Shown here one piece after another: positions 51,596-60,592 of a stretch of DNA of 64,000 nt (the stretch's first letter is position 1; each line of letters opens with the position of its first letter). The notes under the pieces are model-generated. The model saw only the letters and a list, made by a program, of their open reading frames with translations. It searched no databases and was not told the DNA's origin. The stretch spans positions 124,001 through 188,000 of the forward strand of contig JAKSMX010000001.1 of NCBI GenBank assembly GCA_024400305.1, written 5' to 3'. The translations under genes were made by a program, and so were the position numbers. This DNA is from Bacteroidales bacterium. GTDB taxonomy: Bacteria > Bacteroidota > Bacteroidia > Bacteroidales > F082.

Positions 51596-54001
51596 TCATA
51601 ATCCACAAGAACGACTTTCACATCCAACCGATACTTCTATATTGCTCTGCACATTTGTGATCCCCATCTTCAGATTGTTCCAATTCCAAAGATAAATCAT
51701 CAGATGCGAGCCGTCGGAGTACATGTAATTGCTCCTTTTCATCGTCTCGGTGTATTCATAATGTTTCACCAACTCATTGAACGACATTATATCGTTACGG
51801 CCACAATAAACAGTTTTCCCGGCAATGTCAACGATTTTGGTGACAAGTGCCATCGAGATTCCCTGTTTCGCATCCTTTTCCTCGAAAAGAAGATCCAGAC
51901 TGAAATGAACCTTGAGTGCATTGTAATCCGCGTCCAAAGGCAAATCGACAACCTTAAGCGGGAAATCATCGTTTGTGACGATGGTGTCGGTCATCATGAC
52001 GGACTGGTCTTCAAGCCGCGACCATTCAAAGGCATCATGTTTGTCGGAGCATATAAGCAAGTCATTGTCACACACATACTTATCCATTGCCTTATAAAGT
52101 TTGAACAGCGACATCATTCTGTTTCCGGAGTCGAAGGCTTCAACGAGTTTCAGTTGATTGTCAACGTACTTTATTTTATAAACGTTACCGTTGTCAACAT
52201 AGTAATCGCGATAAATCATGTTCACTATGTTTCGCGACGCATCCATTTGCGGCGAGAATGTTGTACTTTGGAACATCGAGGCGGTGTCAAGGCCGGAATT
52301 GAGCCATGAAACTTCATCTGGCACCGCCATGTCATATCTATGTGAAAGCAGACTCAACAACGATGGCGCCACGTCACGATGGCTGGCCACAGCCGGGAAA
52401 TACCTGTTTTCCTTAAGCATCGGCGACCATATCAGCAACGGCACATGATACCTTTCAAGCACATTTGTGTAAAAATAGTAATTGTGGTCGCCGGTGATTA
52501 TGAAAATCGTTTTCTCGAAGCCGGGCTTGTCGCGATAAGCGTTGAAAATCTGTTTAAGTGCTTCATCCACATATAGATACGAAGCCGTTGACTTGGCATC
52601 ATAATAATGCGTCTTACCCTCGTCGGATGTCAACTTTGAATATTCGTCAATGTATTTATCCCTGTCCGGATAATCCCAAGGTGTGTGGCTCGTAAGCGTC
52701 AAATAGAGGTCGAAACGTGGAGTTTCCGATTGGAAATCAATGTTTTCAGCCGCCTTAGCGAAGAGAAATTTGTCGTACAGACCCCACTCGCTGCGCTGGT
52801 CGGACGAGGCGTATCTCTCGGCGAAGTACTGTGACCCGCCGTTCAACTCGACAAAATCCGACATATTGTCGAAGTCAGCCTTGCCTCCGTAATAAAACGA
52901 GAAATCATATCCGTTGTTTTTCAATATTTTAGGCAGCGAATTGAATTCCGGGGCGTTGCGTTTGAAAGCCATGAAGCCCTCCCTTCCGAACGGCAAGGCG
53001 CCGAACAGAGCCGGAAACACGCCCGCCGTGCGCTGCGACACCGACATGCAGTTGAGCCAATACAGCGAATGGTCGGCAAGCGAATCGAGAAACGGAGTCG
53101 TCGAGATGTATTTGCTGTACCTGCCGCTGTTTTCGCGCCCCATACCTTCAACGACAATCATCACAATGTTCGGTTTCTCGTCACCGAGATCGAAGAAATG
53201 TCCCAGCACATCGCCGCCGTTCTCCCTGTGCAGAAAAGGATAATCCGCACTGACAAATTCATTTTCAGGAAAATAGGAACGAAACTTCTCCAACTCCTCG
53301 GCCGAAACGCCATTGTCGAAATTATAATCATCCTCCCGGCTCATTCCAAGCGACTTCAGGAAATAACATATCTTGTCCGACTGCTCATAATAATTCAGAT
53401 TGTTGACCGTAGAATCGTAAAAGACCACTCTCAAAATGCAGCACACAACAAACGCAGACATCAGGCAGACAGGTGTCATCTTCCTGATTTTCAATTCATT
53501 TTTGCTTAAGAAAAAAAGAAACACCGGCACCATGGCGATGCATATCCACATCCACCACACCGTAGTCTGCGACGATGATATTATCTCAATGATTTCTTCC
53601 ATCGAATACATGAAGAAAACCCTGTCGAGAGGCGCTCCCGTCTGCGAGTAATATCCGACGAGAAGCATGGCGACAAGTGCGATTATCGCATATAACCATC
53701 TGAAAACCAGCAGAGTTTTCTTCTCCGACAATTTCGAGAAAAGGCAGAACGGCACGGCGACGACCGCCGACACCAGCGTCAGATAAACGAAGTCGAAGCA
53801 CATCCCGAGCAGGTTGTTGGCGAAATGCGAAAAGAAGTCACCGAAATAATACGTGACAAACACCGTCTCAAACAGACGCGCCAACACTATCGTGACCGCT
53901 GCCCAAAACGTCAGATTCAGGAATCCGTGTAATGACGAATTTTCAATCATTTTGTTCAACATTCCACACCGATGTGATTTTTCCTCAAAGTCTTCTTTCA
54001 T
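51596..54001 (-). CDS. LtaS-like sulfatase-fold membrane protein with tyrS-like N-terminus
   Basis: 801 aa. About five N-terminal membrane segments (residues ~25-185), a linker, then an alkaline-phosphatase/sulfatase domain: IVMIVVEGMGREN (metal site), SQRTAGVFPALFGALPFG with the likely nucleophile Thr, FYYGGKADFDNM, and ITGDHNYYFYTNVLERYHVP. A ~200-residue C-terminal beta-rich part is extra. LtaS-type enzymes move phosphoglycerol or phosphoethanolamine onto envelope glycans; the substrate here is unknown. The first 18 codons match tyrS (11 of 18 identical), so the native start may be Met18. Divergent from the MBOAT gene. Confidence 0.85.
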   Translation of the reverse strand: MKEDFEEKSHRCGMLNKMIENSSLHGFLNLTFWAAVTIVLARLFETVFVTYYFGDFFSHFANNLLGMCFDFVYLTLVSAVVAVPFCLFSKLSEKKTLLVFRWLYAIIALVAMLLVGYYSQTGAPLDRVFFMYSMEEIIEIISSSQTTVWWMWICIAMVPVFLFFLSKNELKIRKMTPVCLMSAFVVCCILRVVFYDSTVNNLNYYEQSDKICYFLKSLGMSREDDYNFDNGVSAEELEKFRSYFPENEFVSADYPFLHRENGGDVLGHFFDLGDEKPNIVMIVVEGMGRENSGRYSKYISTTPFLDSLADHSLYWLNCMSVSQRTAGVFPALFGALPFGREGFMAFKRNAPEFNSLPKILKNNGYDFSFYYGGKADFDNMSDFVELNGGSQYFAERYASSDQRSEWGLYDKFLFAKAAENIDFQSETPRFDLYLTLTSHTPWDYPDRDKYIDEYSKLTSDEGKTHYYDAKSTASYLYVDEALKQIFNAYRDKPGFEKTIFIITGDHNYYFYTNVLERYHVPLLIWSPMLKENRYFPAVASHRDVAPSLLSLLSHRYDMAVPDEVSWLNSGLDTASMFQSTTFSPQMDASRNIVNMIYRDYYVDNGNVYKIKYVDNQLKLVEAFDSGNRMMSLFKLYKAMDKYVCDNDLLICSDKHDAFEWSRLEDQSVMMTDTIVTNDDFPLKVVDLPLDADYNALKVHFSLDLLFEEKDAKQGISMALVTKIVDIAGKTVYCGRNDIMSFNELVKHYEYTETMKRSNYMYSDGSHLMIYLWNWNNLKMGITNVQSNIEVSVGCESRSCGL

Positions 54002-54027
54002 CGAAAGATATTTGAATTAATAATCTG

Positions 54028-54035
54028 CAAAAATA
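54028..54035 (-). promoter_or_regulatory. -7 box of the LtaS-like gene (tyrS-like promoter)
   Basis: TATTTTTG on the minus strand, 27 bases before the ATG. The sequence from here to the ATG resembles the tyrS promoter region and leader. Confidence 0.6.
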
Positions 54036-54068
54036 ATCATTTTTTGTCTGACATATAACATTTTTTAA

Positions 54069-54076
54069 TAACTTTG
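54069..54076 (+). promoter_or_regulatory. -7 box of the MBOAT operon
   Basis: TAACTTTG, 24 bases before the MBOAT ATG. Shares the short divergent region with the promoter at 54028. Confidence 0.65.
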
Positions 54077-54099
54077 CAAATTTAAAAAGAAACTCCAAT

Positions 54100-55518
54100 A
54101 TGGTATTCAGTAGCAACATATTTCTTTTGTATTTCCTTCCGATTTTTCTCGTATGCTATTTCGCATGTCCGAAAAAGTTCAGGAACTACATCATCCTCCT
54201 ATTCTCGATAGTTTTTTACGGCTACGGCGCACCCGACTTCATCCTTATTCTGCTCGGCTCGACAATTGCGAACTTCTTCCTTGTGAAAATGATGCACAAG
54301 ACAGAAAAACGCACGCTGAAGAAATTTTACTGCGGGCTTGCCATCGCCATAAGTCTCGGATTGTTAATCTATTACAAATACGCCAACTTCCTGGTTGACA
54401 ACATCAATGCCTTGACATCATTGTTCGGGTGGAACGCCGTCACTTTGGCGAAAGTCATTCTTCCGATCGGAATTTCATTTTTCACTTTCCAGTCGATAAC
54501 ATACGTCATCGACACCTACCGAGGCGGCAACGAACCCATGAAAAGACTCAGCGACTACATCGTCTATATCATGATGTTCCCGCAGCTCATCGCCGGCCCG
54601 ATAGTCAGATATTGCGACATTGAGAGCGAAATACGCGAGCGCAGCTACAGCGCCGAACAATGTCTGCAAGGTTTATTCCGTTTTGTCATCGGTCTTTCAA
54701 AGAAGGTGTTGATTGCCGATGTCATCGGCATTCAGGTTGACAAGCTCTTTGCCACCGACTTCGCCGTGATGGACAGCGGCACCGCATGGATCACGATTGC
54801 GGCATACACGATGCAGCTTTATTTCGACTTCGCGGGCTATTCCGACATGGCCATCGGACTCGGCAAGATCATGGGGTTCCATTTCCCGGAAAACTTCGAC
54901 AACCCGTATAACTCACGCAGTATCACCGAGTTCTGGCGCAGATGGCACATCACGTTAGGTTCATTCATGCGCAATTACCTTTACATCCCGCTTGGCGGCA
55001 ACCGCGTCTCAAAACCGAGGATGTACTTCAACTTATGGGTTGTGTTCCTGCTTTCAGGACTCTGGCACGGCGCAAGCTGGAGCTTCGTCATCTGGGGCGC
55101 ATATCACGGGTTCTGGCTCGTGCTGGAGCGCATGGGGCTGAAGAAATTCTATGACAGAATCGGGAAAGCGCCGAGCGTGCTGATCACTTTCATCATCGTG
55201 ATGGTTGGATGGGCAATCTTCAGAATCGAAGACCTCGCACAATGCCAGATATTCATATCAAGACTTTTCGCCTTTGATTTCCAATCAATAAGCAAAATTT
55301 ACGACTCGCAATTCTTCACGACGCTCATTGTCGCGCTCGTGTTTTCGTTCATCACGCTCTTCCCTTTCGGGAAAAAACTGCAAGACACTGTTTATTACAA
55401 AGAACATTCAGTTTCAGGCACAGTGGTGGCGTGGGTCTTCGCAATGTTCATGATGTTTTTCTGCATCGCATCCATCAACGCAGTCGGCTTCAGTCCGTTC
55501 ATATATTTCAGATTTTGA
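54100..55518 (+). CDS. MBOAT-family O-acyltransferase (AlgI-like)
   Basis: 472 aa, about ten membrane segments. AlgI-like features: MVFSSNIFLLYFLPIFLVCY start, ILPIGISFFTFQSITYVIDTYRG, FPQLIAGPIVRYCDI, EFWRRWHITLGSFMRNYLYIPLGG and the catalytic-His segment LLSGLWHGASWSFVIWGAYHG. Moves acyl groups, usually acetyl, across the membrane for O-acylation of an extracellular polysaccharide, handing over to DHHW/AlgJ/AlgX-type proteins. Three of these follow directly, the first after 7 bases. Confidence 0.93.
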   Translation: MVFSSNIFLLYFLPIFLVCYFACPKKFRNYIILLFSIVFYGYGAPDFILILLGSTIANFFLVKMMHKTEKRTLKKFYCGLAIAISLGLLIYYKYANFLVDNINALTSLFGWNAVTLAKVILPIGISFFTFQSITYVIDTYRGGNEPMKRLSDYIVYIMMFPQLIAGPIVRYCDIESEIRERSYSAEQCLQGLFRFVIGLSKKVLIADVIGIQVDKLFATDFAVMDSGTAWITIAAYTMQLYFDFAGYSDMAIGLGKIMGFHFPENFDNPYNSRSITEFWRRWHITLGSFMRNYLYIPLGGNRVSKPRMYFNLWVVFLLSGLWHGASWSFVIWGAYHGFWLVLERMGLKKFYDRIGKAPSVLITFIIVMVGWAIFRIEDLAQCQIFISRLFAFDFQSISKIYDSQFFTTLIVALVFSFITLFPFGKKLQDTVYYKEHSVSGTVVAWVFAMFMMFFCIASINAVGFSPFIYFRF

Positions 55519-55525
55519 TTTCTTT

Positions 55526-57169
55526 ATGAAAAAAATAATCTATAACATATTGTGTTTCTTGACATTAGCAATGTTTGCGACAGTCATTGCGCAGCAGAAA
55601 ACGCATTTTATAGAACTCAAAAAACTGAACGGCGAAACCCGCGAGGCAAAAAAGCCCGAACTGAATTTTGACAGTTACAAGACCGCCAAATGGCAGAATG
55701 ACGCCGAAAACCACTTGAGATATAATTTCGGCTTTCGCGAAATATTGATAAGGTTTTACAATCAATATCTTTGGGACTTCTACCGGAAGACATACAGCAA
55801 CGAAGTGACCATCGGCAAGGACAACTGGCTGTATTTCACTTACAGTGTCAATGAATTTTACGGCAACGAGATGTACCGCTGGTGCGACTCAAACAAAGCC
55901 GCAACAAACAAATTTGAAAGTCAAGTTGAGATCCTGAACAAGCTGAGAGGTGTCTTGAAAAGCTATGACATTGATTTCATGGTATTTACATCGCCGGAAA
56001 AATCAACGTCATATCCAGAATTTCTGCCGGAATGGGATTACGACACCACGACGATACATGCATACGACTATTACCGCGACGCTTTTGCCAAGACAGGATT
56101 CCCGTACCTCGACATGCATTCCATGTTCCAGGCCATCCAGGACACAATTGATTTCCCGATAATCCCGCAGGCTTCGGCGCACTGGATTTTCCCGGCAGCC
56201 TACGCCGGCGACTCGCTTTTCCGCTTCATGGCGCAGCTGAAAGGCATCAACATGCCGCATGTGAAATTCGGCGGACGACGCGAAAACAGCCAGGAAACCA
56301 AAAACGTGATACACGACCTCGAGTTCGGCCTCAATCTGATGAGACCGATCGAGCTTTATCCATACGACTACCACGAAAGGGAGGTTACTGTCGTGGCGGA
56401 TTCCAATTCATTGAAAACCAACGGAATATTCATAGGCAACTCATATTTCAGAGCCTTCAACCAATATATTCCGCTCGAAGAGATTTTCAGCGACGTGAGA
56501 TATTGGTTTTACAATAAGACAGAACAATACGGCCCGAAACTCATGAAAAGCCAGCCGATAACCCAGGTTGACATCCTCCAAAGGATCATGAACGCCGACT
56601 TCATTGTCTTTTTCAACGAACCGTCGCAAATGTACAAGATTTCGTATGGCTTTGCCGAAAAAGCACTGATAAAACTCTGCGTGAACGACAGCCTTTGGGA
56701 CGCCGAGGTCAGACGTTACATGGAAGCTGACAATTATTCAAAAGACGAAGCCGAGTGGCTGCTGCGCAACCATCCGTTGCTTATCAAAGGCCTTGACACA
56801 GAAGGTGTTCCAACGATAAGAAACGAACGCGGCATCAACATCGCCAAAGCGATGAACAAAATAGAAAACGACGGCGAATGGATGAAACTGCTTGACATAC
56901 AATCAACACTGCAAAATGAGAACATCAACAGAATATTGAAAACCGAAGCCGAAAACATTGTTGACGGCAGACCACTCATGCGAAACGAACAAATAAACGA
57001 CTCAATATTTTTTCAATTTGAAATTCAGAAATACATAGAAGAGTTCAAGCAATCGCCCGAGAAAATGAAAATGATAGAAAACAAGGCGAAGGAAAACGGC
57101 AAGACACTTGAAGAGATGATGAGATTGGATGCAATCTGGATAATCAAAAACAAAAACCAGACCAAATGA
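55526..57169 (+). CDS. DHHW/AlgX-like protein 1, catalytic residues changed
   Basis: 547 aa. N-terminal signal anchor (NILCFLTLAMFATVIAQQ), then an SGNH-hydrolase-like AlgJ/AlgX domain. Family landmarks: YNFGFREILIRFYNQY, TIGKDNWLYFTYS, FTSPEKSTSYPEFLPEWDYD. The DxHW position reads SAHW (217-220), so the catalytic Asp is absent, and the GDS position reads GNS (304-306), keeping the Ser. A ~170-residue C-terminal helical tail is extra. Likely periplasmic; could bind polymer or support the active paralogue. Overlaps the next gene by four bases. Confidence 0.8.
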   Translation: MKKIIYNILCFLTLAMFATVIAQQKTHFIELKKLNGETREAKKPELNFDSYKTAKWQNDAENHLRYNFGFREILIRFYNQYLWDFYRKTYSNEVTIGKDNWLYFTYSVNEFYGNEMYRWCDSNKAATNKFESQVEILNKLRGVLKSYDIDFMVFTSPEKSTSYPEFLPEWDYDTTTIHAYDYYRDAFAKTGFPYLDMHSMFQAIQDTIDFPIIPQASAHWIFPAAYAGDSLFRFMAQLKGINMPHVKFGGRRENSQETKNVIHDLEFGLNLMRPIELYPYDYHEREVTVVADSNSLKTNGIFIGNSYFRAFNQYIPLEEIFSDVRYWFYNKTEQYGPKLMKSQPITQVDILQRIMNADFIVFFNEPSQMYKISYGFAEKALIKLCVNDSLWDAEVRRYMEADNYSKDEAEWLLRNHPLLIKGLDTEGVPTIRNERGINIAKAMNKIENDGEWMKLLDIQSTLQNENINRILKTEAENIVDGRPLMRNEQINDSIFFQFEIQKYIEEFKQSPEKMKMIENKAKENGKTLEEMMRLDAIWIIKNKNQTK

Positions 57170-58473
57170 AAAAAAATGTATATAAAACATTGTTTTTCCT
57201 GACGTCAGCCATGATATTCATCATTATGGCGCAGACATCATGGCATCCGTTTGAAACGAAACCGCTGAAAAACGACAAGGAAAAAACCGAAGCCCCGCAA
57301 TTCAATTTTGAAAGCTACAAGGACAATTCCTTTCAAAAGGCAGTAGAAGACTATCTGCGTGACAACTACGGTTTCAGGGAATTCGGCACGCGTCTCTACA
57401 ACCAATACCGTTACAGTTTCTATAAGATAACATGCAACAATTTCTTCACCCCCGGCAAAGATCACTGGATGTTTTACTTTCCCGGCGTGAAAGATTATTA
57501 CGGACTTGAGTTTTATTCTCATTTCAAGACAAACGAAGAATTAACCGAATATATTGACAGTCAAGTCGATATGCTCAACGAGTTGAGGTCGATATTGAAA
57601 AACGACCACGGAATTGAGCTGTTGTCGTTCATCGCGCCCGACAAGCCTTTCATATATCCACAATATCTTCCGGAGATGGAGAAAGACAGCACGACACTCA
57701 ACGCCGCCGACTATTTCACGAAAAGATTTGAAGAAACCGGCTTTCCGAACATTAATTTGATTCCCTGGTACAAGGAGATTGCCGACACCTCATCACGGAA
57801 CCTTTTCATGCCGATGGACTCGCATTGGACTTTCGCCGCCGTCTATGCATACGATTCACTTTTCCGTTTCATGAACAGCCTCAATGACTTCGGCATCCCG
57901 AAGATGAAGATAGACAGCATCACCGAAACGAAATATGAAGGCCGTCAGGACGACGAGGCGACACTCAACCTCCTTTTCAAGGTCCCCAACGACACGCCGA
58001 AATACACCGCACACGTGTCGGTCGAAAGCGGCGGCCAGAACAGAAAACCGAAAGTGCTGTTTGTCGGCGACTCGTTCATCTTCGCATTTGAATACATGCC
58101 CGCAAAAACCAAGCTCATCTCATATTATGAAAACTGGTTCTACTACAACCGCGCTTACAGAGGCTTTGCCAAAAAAGAAGATAAGGTCAGCAATATCAAT
58201 CGGTTGAGAAGCATTTTAAACTCCGACTTCATTGTCGTTTATTCCGTCGGATACCAATGGTATGACGGCACAAGAGGTTTCGTTGAAGACGCCCTGGAAA
58301 GTATAAAAGACCCGCAGCAAGTAAAAGTGTCGCTTCTCATGAATGAAATTGAGAAAGACCCCGAAAAAATGAAAGTCATCGAAGCCAACGCCAAAAACGA
58401 AAACATTTCCGTGGAGAAAATGCTTGAACTTGAAGCGAAATCAATTATTGGAAGTCAGAATGATGAAAAATAA
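57166..58473 (+). CDS. DHHW/AlgX-like protein 2, complete catalytic set
   Basis: 435 aa. Signal anchor FFLTSAMIFIIMAQTSW, then DNYGFREFGTRLYNQYRYSF, FIAPDKPFIYPQYLPEMEKD, DSHW at 218-221 (MDSHWTFAA) and GDS at 301-303 (LFVGDSFIFAF). This is the only one of the three paralogues with both the Asp-His pair and the GDS serine, so it is the best candidate for the O-acetyltransferase or esterase working with the MBOAT protein. Overlaps both neighbours. Confidence 0.85.
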   Translation: MKKNVYKTLFFLTSAMIFIIMAQTSWHPFETKPLKNDKEKTEAPQFNFESYKDNSFQKAVEDYLRDNYGFREFGTRLYNQYRYSFYKITCNNFFTPGKDHWMFYFPGVKDYYGLEFYSHFKTNEELTEYIDSQVDMLNELRSILKNDHGIELLSFIAPDKPFIYPQYLPEMEKDSTTLNAADYFTKRFEETGFPNINLIPWYKEIADTSSRNLFMPMDSHWTFAAVYAYDSLFRFMNSLNDFGIPKMKIDSITETKYEGRQDDEATLNLLFKVPNDTPKYTAHVSVESGGQNRKPKVLFVGDSFIFAFEYMPAKTKLISYYENWFYYNRAYRGFAKKEDKVSNINRLRSILNSDFIVVYSVGYQWYDGTRGFVEDALESIKDPQQVKVSLLMNEIEKDPEKMKVIEANAKNENISVEKMLELEAKSIIGSQNDEK

Positions 58474-59815
58474 AATCTGTTACATATTGGCTTTCATCAC
58501 CCTGGCTTTTTTTGCGGTGATTTTCATCCAAGGGAAAGCACATATCTTCAAGCCGAAGGAGCTTAACGGCGTATATTACACGCCCAAAGCTCCGGAATTC
58601 ACCTTCGAGAGTTATTGTGACGGTTCAATGCAAAAAAACATAGATGATTATCTGCGCTACAATTTCGGTTTCCGCGAGGTTTTCATCAGATTTTACAACC
58701 AATATATTTGGGATTTTTACAAAAAAGCGCTTAACAAGACTATCATTATTGGTAAAGACAACTGGCTCTACGGTTCAAACGACGTTGAAAACTATCACGA
58801 AAGTGCCATGTACAACTACACTTCCGACGAAAACGAGATGGCAAGGAGGCTCGCACTCGAGGCAGGCCGGATGTGCAAAGTACAGAACATCCTCAAGGAA
58901 TATGGCATCTTCATTTTCATGACCTTTGAGCCGGGTAAGTCGTTTGTCTTCCCCGAATTTCTGCCGGAAAACGACAAGTACAAACGGAAGCCATTTCATG
59001 CAATCGAGTTTTACAGACAAGCATTCGACAGCCTGAATGTCAATTATATTGATCTGAATCAATGGTTCATAAATCAAAAAGGGAAGACGAAATACCCGTT
59101 GTTCCCGAAAAGCGGTCTCCATTGGTCGCACGTCGCCAGCGTTTACGCCTTCGACACGATTGTGAAATACATAGAACATGAAAACGGCATGAATCTGAAC
59201 AACTATTCGGTTGTCGGGATTCACCCTTGCGAACCTGAAAAGCCCGACGATGACATAGAGAAACTGCTGAACCTCATGCGACCCATCAAAGGGAACGTGT
59301 ATTACAAAGCCGAAACCGAATTCACTGAAGACTCGACCACCGTCTTCCCAAAATATCTCGTGGTTGGCGACTCCTACAACTGGAACATCCTGAAATCCGT
59401 CCCGATAGGCGGAATCTTTGAAAAATCACCTTATTGGTATTATAACAGCTCGTTGTTTCATCACGAGAAATACAAATCGCTCGATGAATTCGATCACCTT
59501 GACGAAATACTGCGGTATAAAATAATTAATCTGGCATATTCACCCGCCCAGCTTTTTGTCTTCAGCAACGGATTCCTGCCAAAGACATTGCTTTACCTTT
59601 GCCACGATGACGAAGAGATTGACAGTGTCGCCAATGAAATCGCAAAAACAATCGACAATATCTCTGATGAAGAAAAACTGAAAAACGCACGAAAGACATT
59701 GTTCTCGGAGCCTGAAAAATACTTCAATGACCTTTCAACAAACGATATTCCAGTGAAAAGAAACAAACGGATCAAAGCAATAATGAAAAAATATTACGAT
59801 ATTGAAATTGATTAA
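58463..59815 (+). CDS. DHHW/AlgX-like protein 3, catalytic Asp missing
   Basis: 450 aa from the ATG at 58463 (MKNKICYILAFITLAFFAVI), chosen because it matches the starts of the two paralogues; the ORF extends upstream to 58424. Landmarks: YNFGFREVFIRFYNQYIWDF, IIGKDNWLYGSNDV, FLPENDKYKRK, GLHW at 218-221 (Asp replaced by Gly) and GDS at 302-304 (VVGDSYNWN). Closest to protein 1 in its N-terminal half. Overlaps protein 2 by 11 bases. Role unclear; perhaps a binding subunit. Confidence 0.8.
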   Translation: MKNKICYILAFITLAFFAVIFIQGKAHIFKPKELNGVYYTPKAPEFTFESYCDGSMQKNIDDYLRYNFGFREVFIRFYNQYIWDFYKKALNKTIIIGKDNWLYGSNDVENYHESAMYNYTSDENEMARRLALEAGRMCKVQNILKEYGIFIFMTFEPGKSFVFPEFLPENDKYKRKPFHAIEFYRQAFDSLNVNYIDLNQWFINQKGKTKYPLFPKSGLHWSHVASVYAFDTIVKYIEHENGMNLNNYSVVGIHPCEPEKPDDDIEKLLNLMRPIKGNVYYKAETEFTEDSTTVFPKYLVVGDSYNWNILKSVPIGGIFEKSPYWYYNSSLFHHEKYKSLDEFDHLDEILRYKIINLAYSPAQLFVFSNGFLPKTLLYLCHDDEEIDSVANEIAKTIDNISDEEKLKNARKTLFSEPEKYFNDLSTNDIPVKRNKRIKAIMKKYYDIEID

Positions 59816-59839
59816 TTACAACAACATTAAGTTTTCATC

Positions 59840-60592
59840 ATGAAAAAACTCACAATAACATCTTTGCTTTTACTGGCAGTCTTATCCATAAGTTCCTGTG
59901 TGTCAAGTTCCGGCAAAGACAACGAGACATTTTCCTACCCAGACTCAAAGATCTGGAAACACGGCGTCTATTCCGAATATGAAGCCGAAAGATACGCCGG
60001 GACCTTCGACGGACTCGAAGTTGACCTGGTTTATTCAAAGAAACACAACAGCATCTTCATCGGAAGGCAGGAAGACGACGCCGAGAAAGGCCACACCTTC
60101 GACACATGGATCTCGATGATAAAGGAGCCGGACAAGACGCGTTATTGGATTGATTTCAAGAATCTCTCAACAGAAAACGCCGAAGCTGCCCTGCAATGCC
60201 TCGACAGCATCATGAATCTTCATAACGTCAGCAAGCGGAATTTCATGATTGAGAATCAAGATGTCAACACATTGAAGATTGTCAAGAAATTCAATTACGC
60301 AACGATTCTCTGGGTTGACAATATTTTTTATTGGAACAACAAGACCAAAGCTGACAGCATCAGCGTTTGCAAAATTATTAGAAACAAAATCAATGAGTTA
60401 CATCCCGATGCGATAAGCAGCGAATTTACCGCCTACCCCATGCTCTGCGACTCGTTCCCGGAACAGAACATTCATTTCTGGGACACACCGAAAGAATTGA
60501 ACGAAGAAAACGCGGCGCACACACAGATGCTCTGCCGTAACAAAAGCGTGAAAGTGGTCCTCGTCGATTATCCGGAACCTATTGACTACTGA
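59840..60592 (+). CDS. GDPD/FAM151-like lipoprotein
   Basis: 250 aa. Lipoprotein signal ending SISSCVSS (Cys near 20). The domain KHGVYSEYEAERYAGTFDGL, EVDLVYSKKHNSIFIG, RYWIDFKNLSTENAEAAL and the later DSIMNLHNVSKRNFMIEN resembles GDPD-like TIM barrels such as FAM151/menorin, with EVD and DFKN at metal-binding positions. The HD usually seen after the second strand reads RQED here, so activity is uncertain. Last gene of the MBOAT operon (24 bases after protein 3). Overlaps the convergent LtaS-like gene by 7 bases. Confidence 0.55.
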   Translation: MKKLTITSLLLLAVLSISSCVSSSGKDNETFSYPDSKIWKHGVYSEYEAERYAGTFDGLEVDLVYSKKHNSIFIGRQEDDAEKGHTFDTWISMIKEPDKTRYWIDFKNLSTENAEAALQCLDSIMNLHNVSKRNFMIENQDVNTLKIVKKFNYATILWVDNIFYWNNKTKADSISVCKIIRNKINELHPDAISSEFTAYPMLCDSFPEQNIHFWDTPKELNEENAAHTQMLCRNKSVKVVLVDYPEPIDY

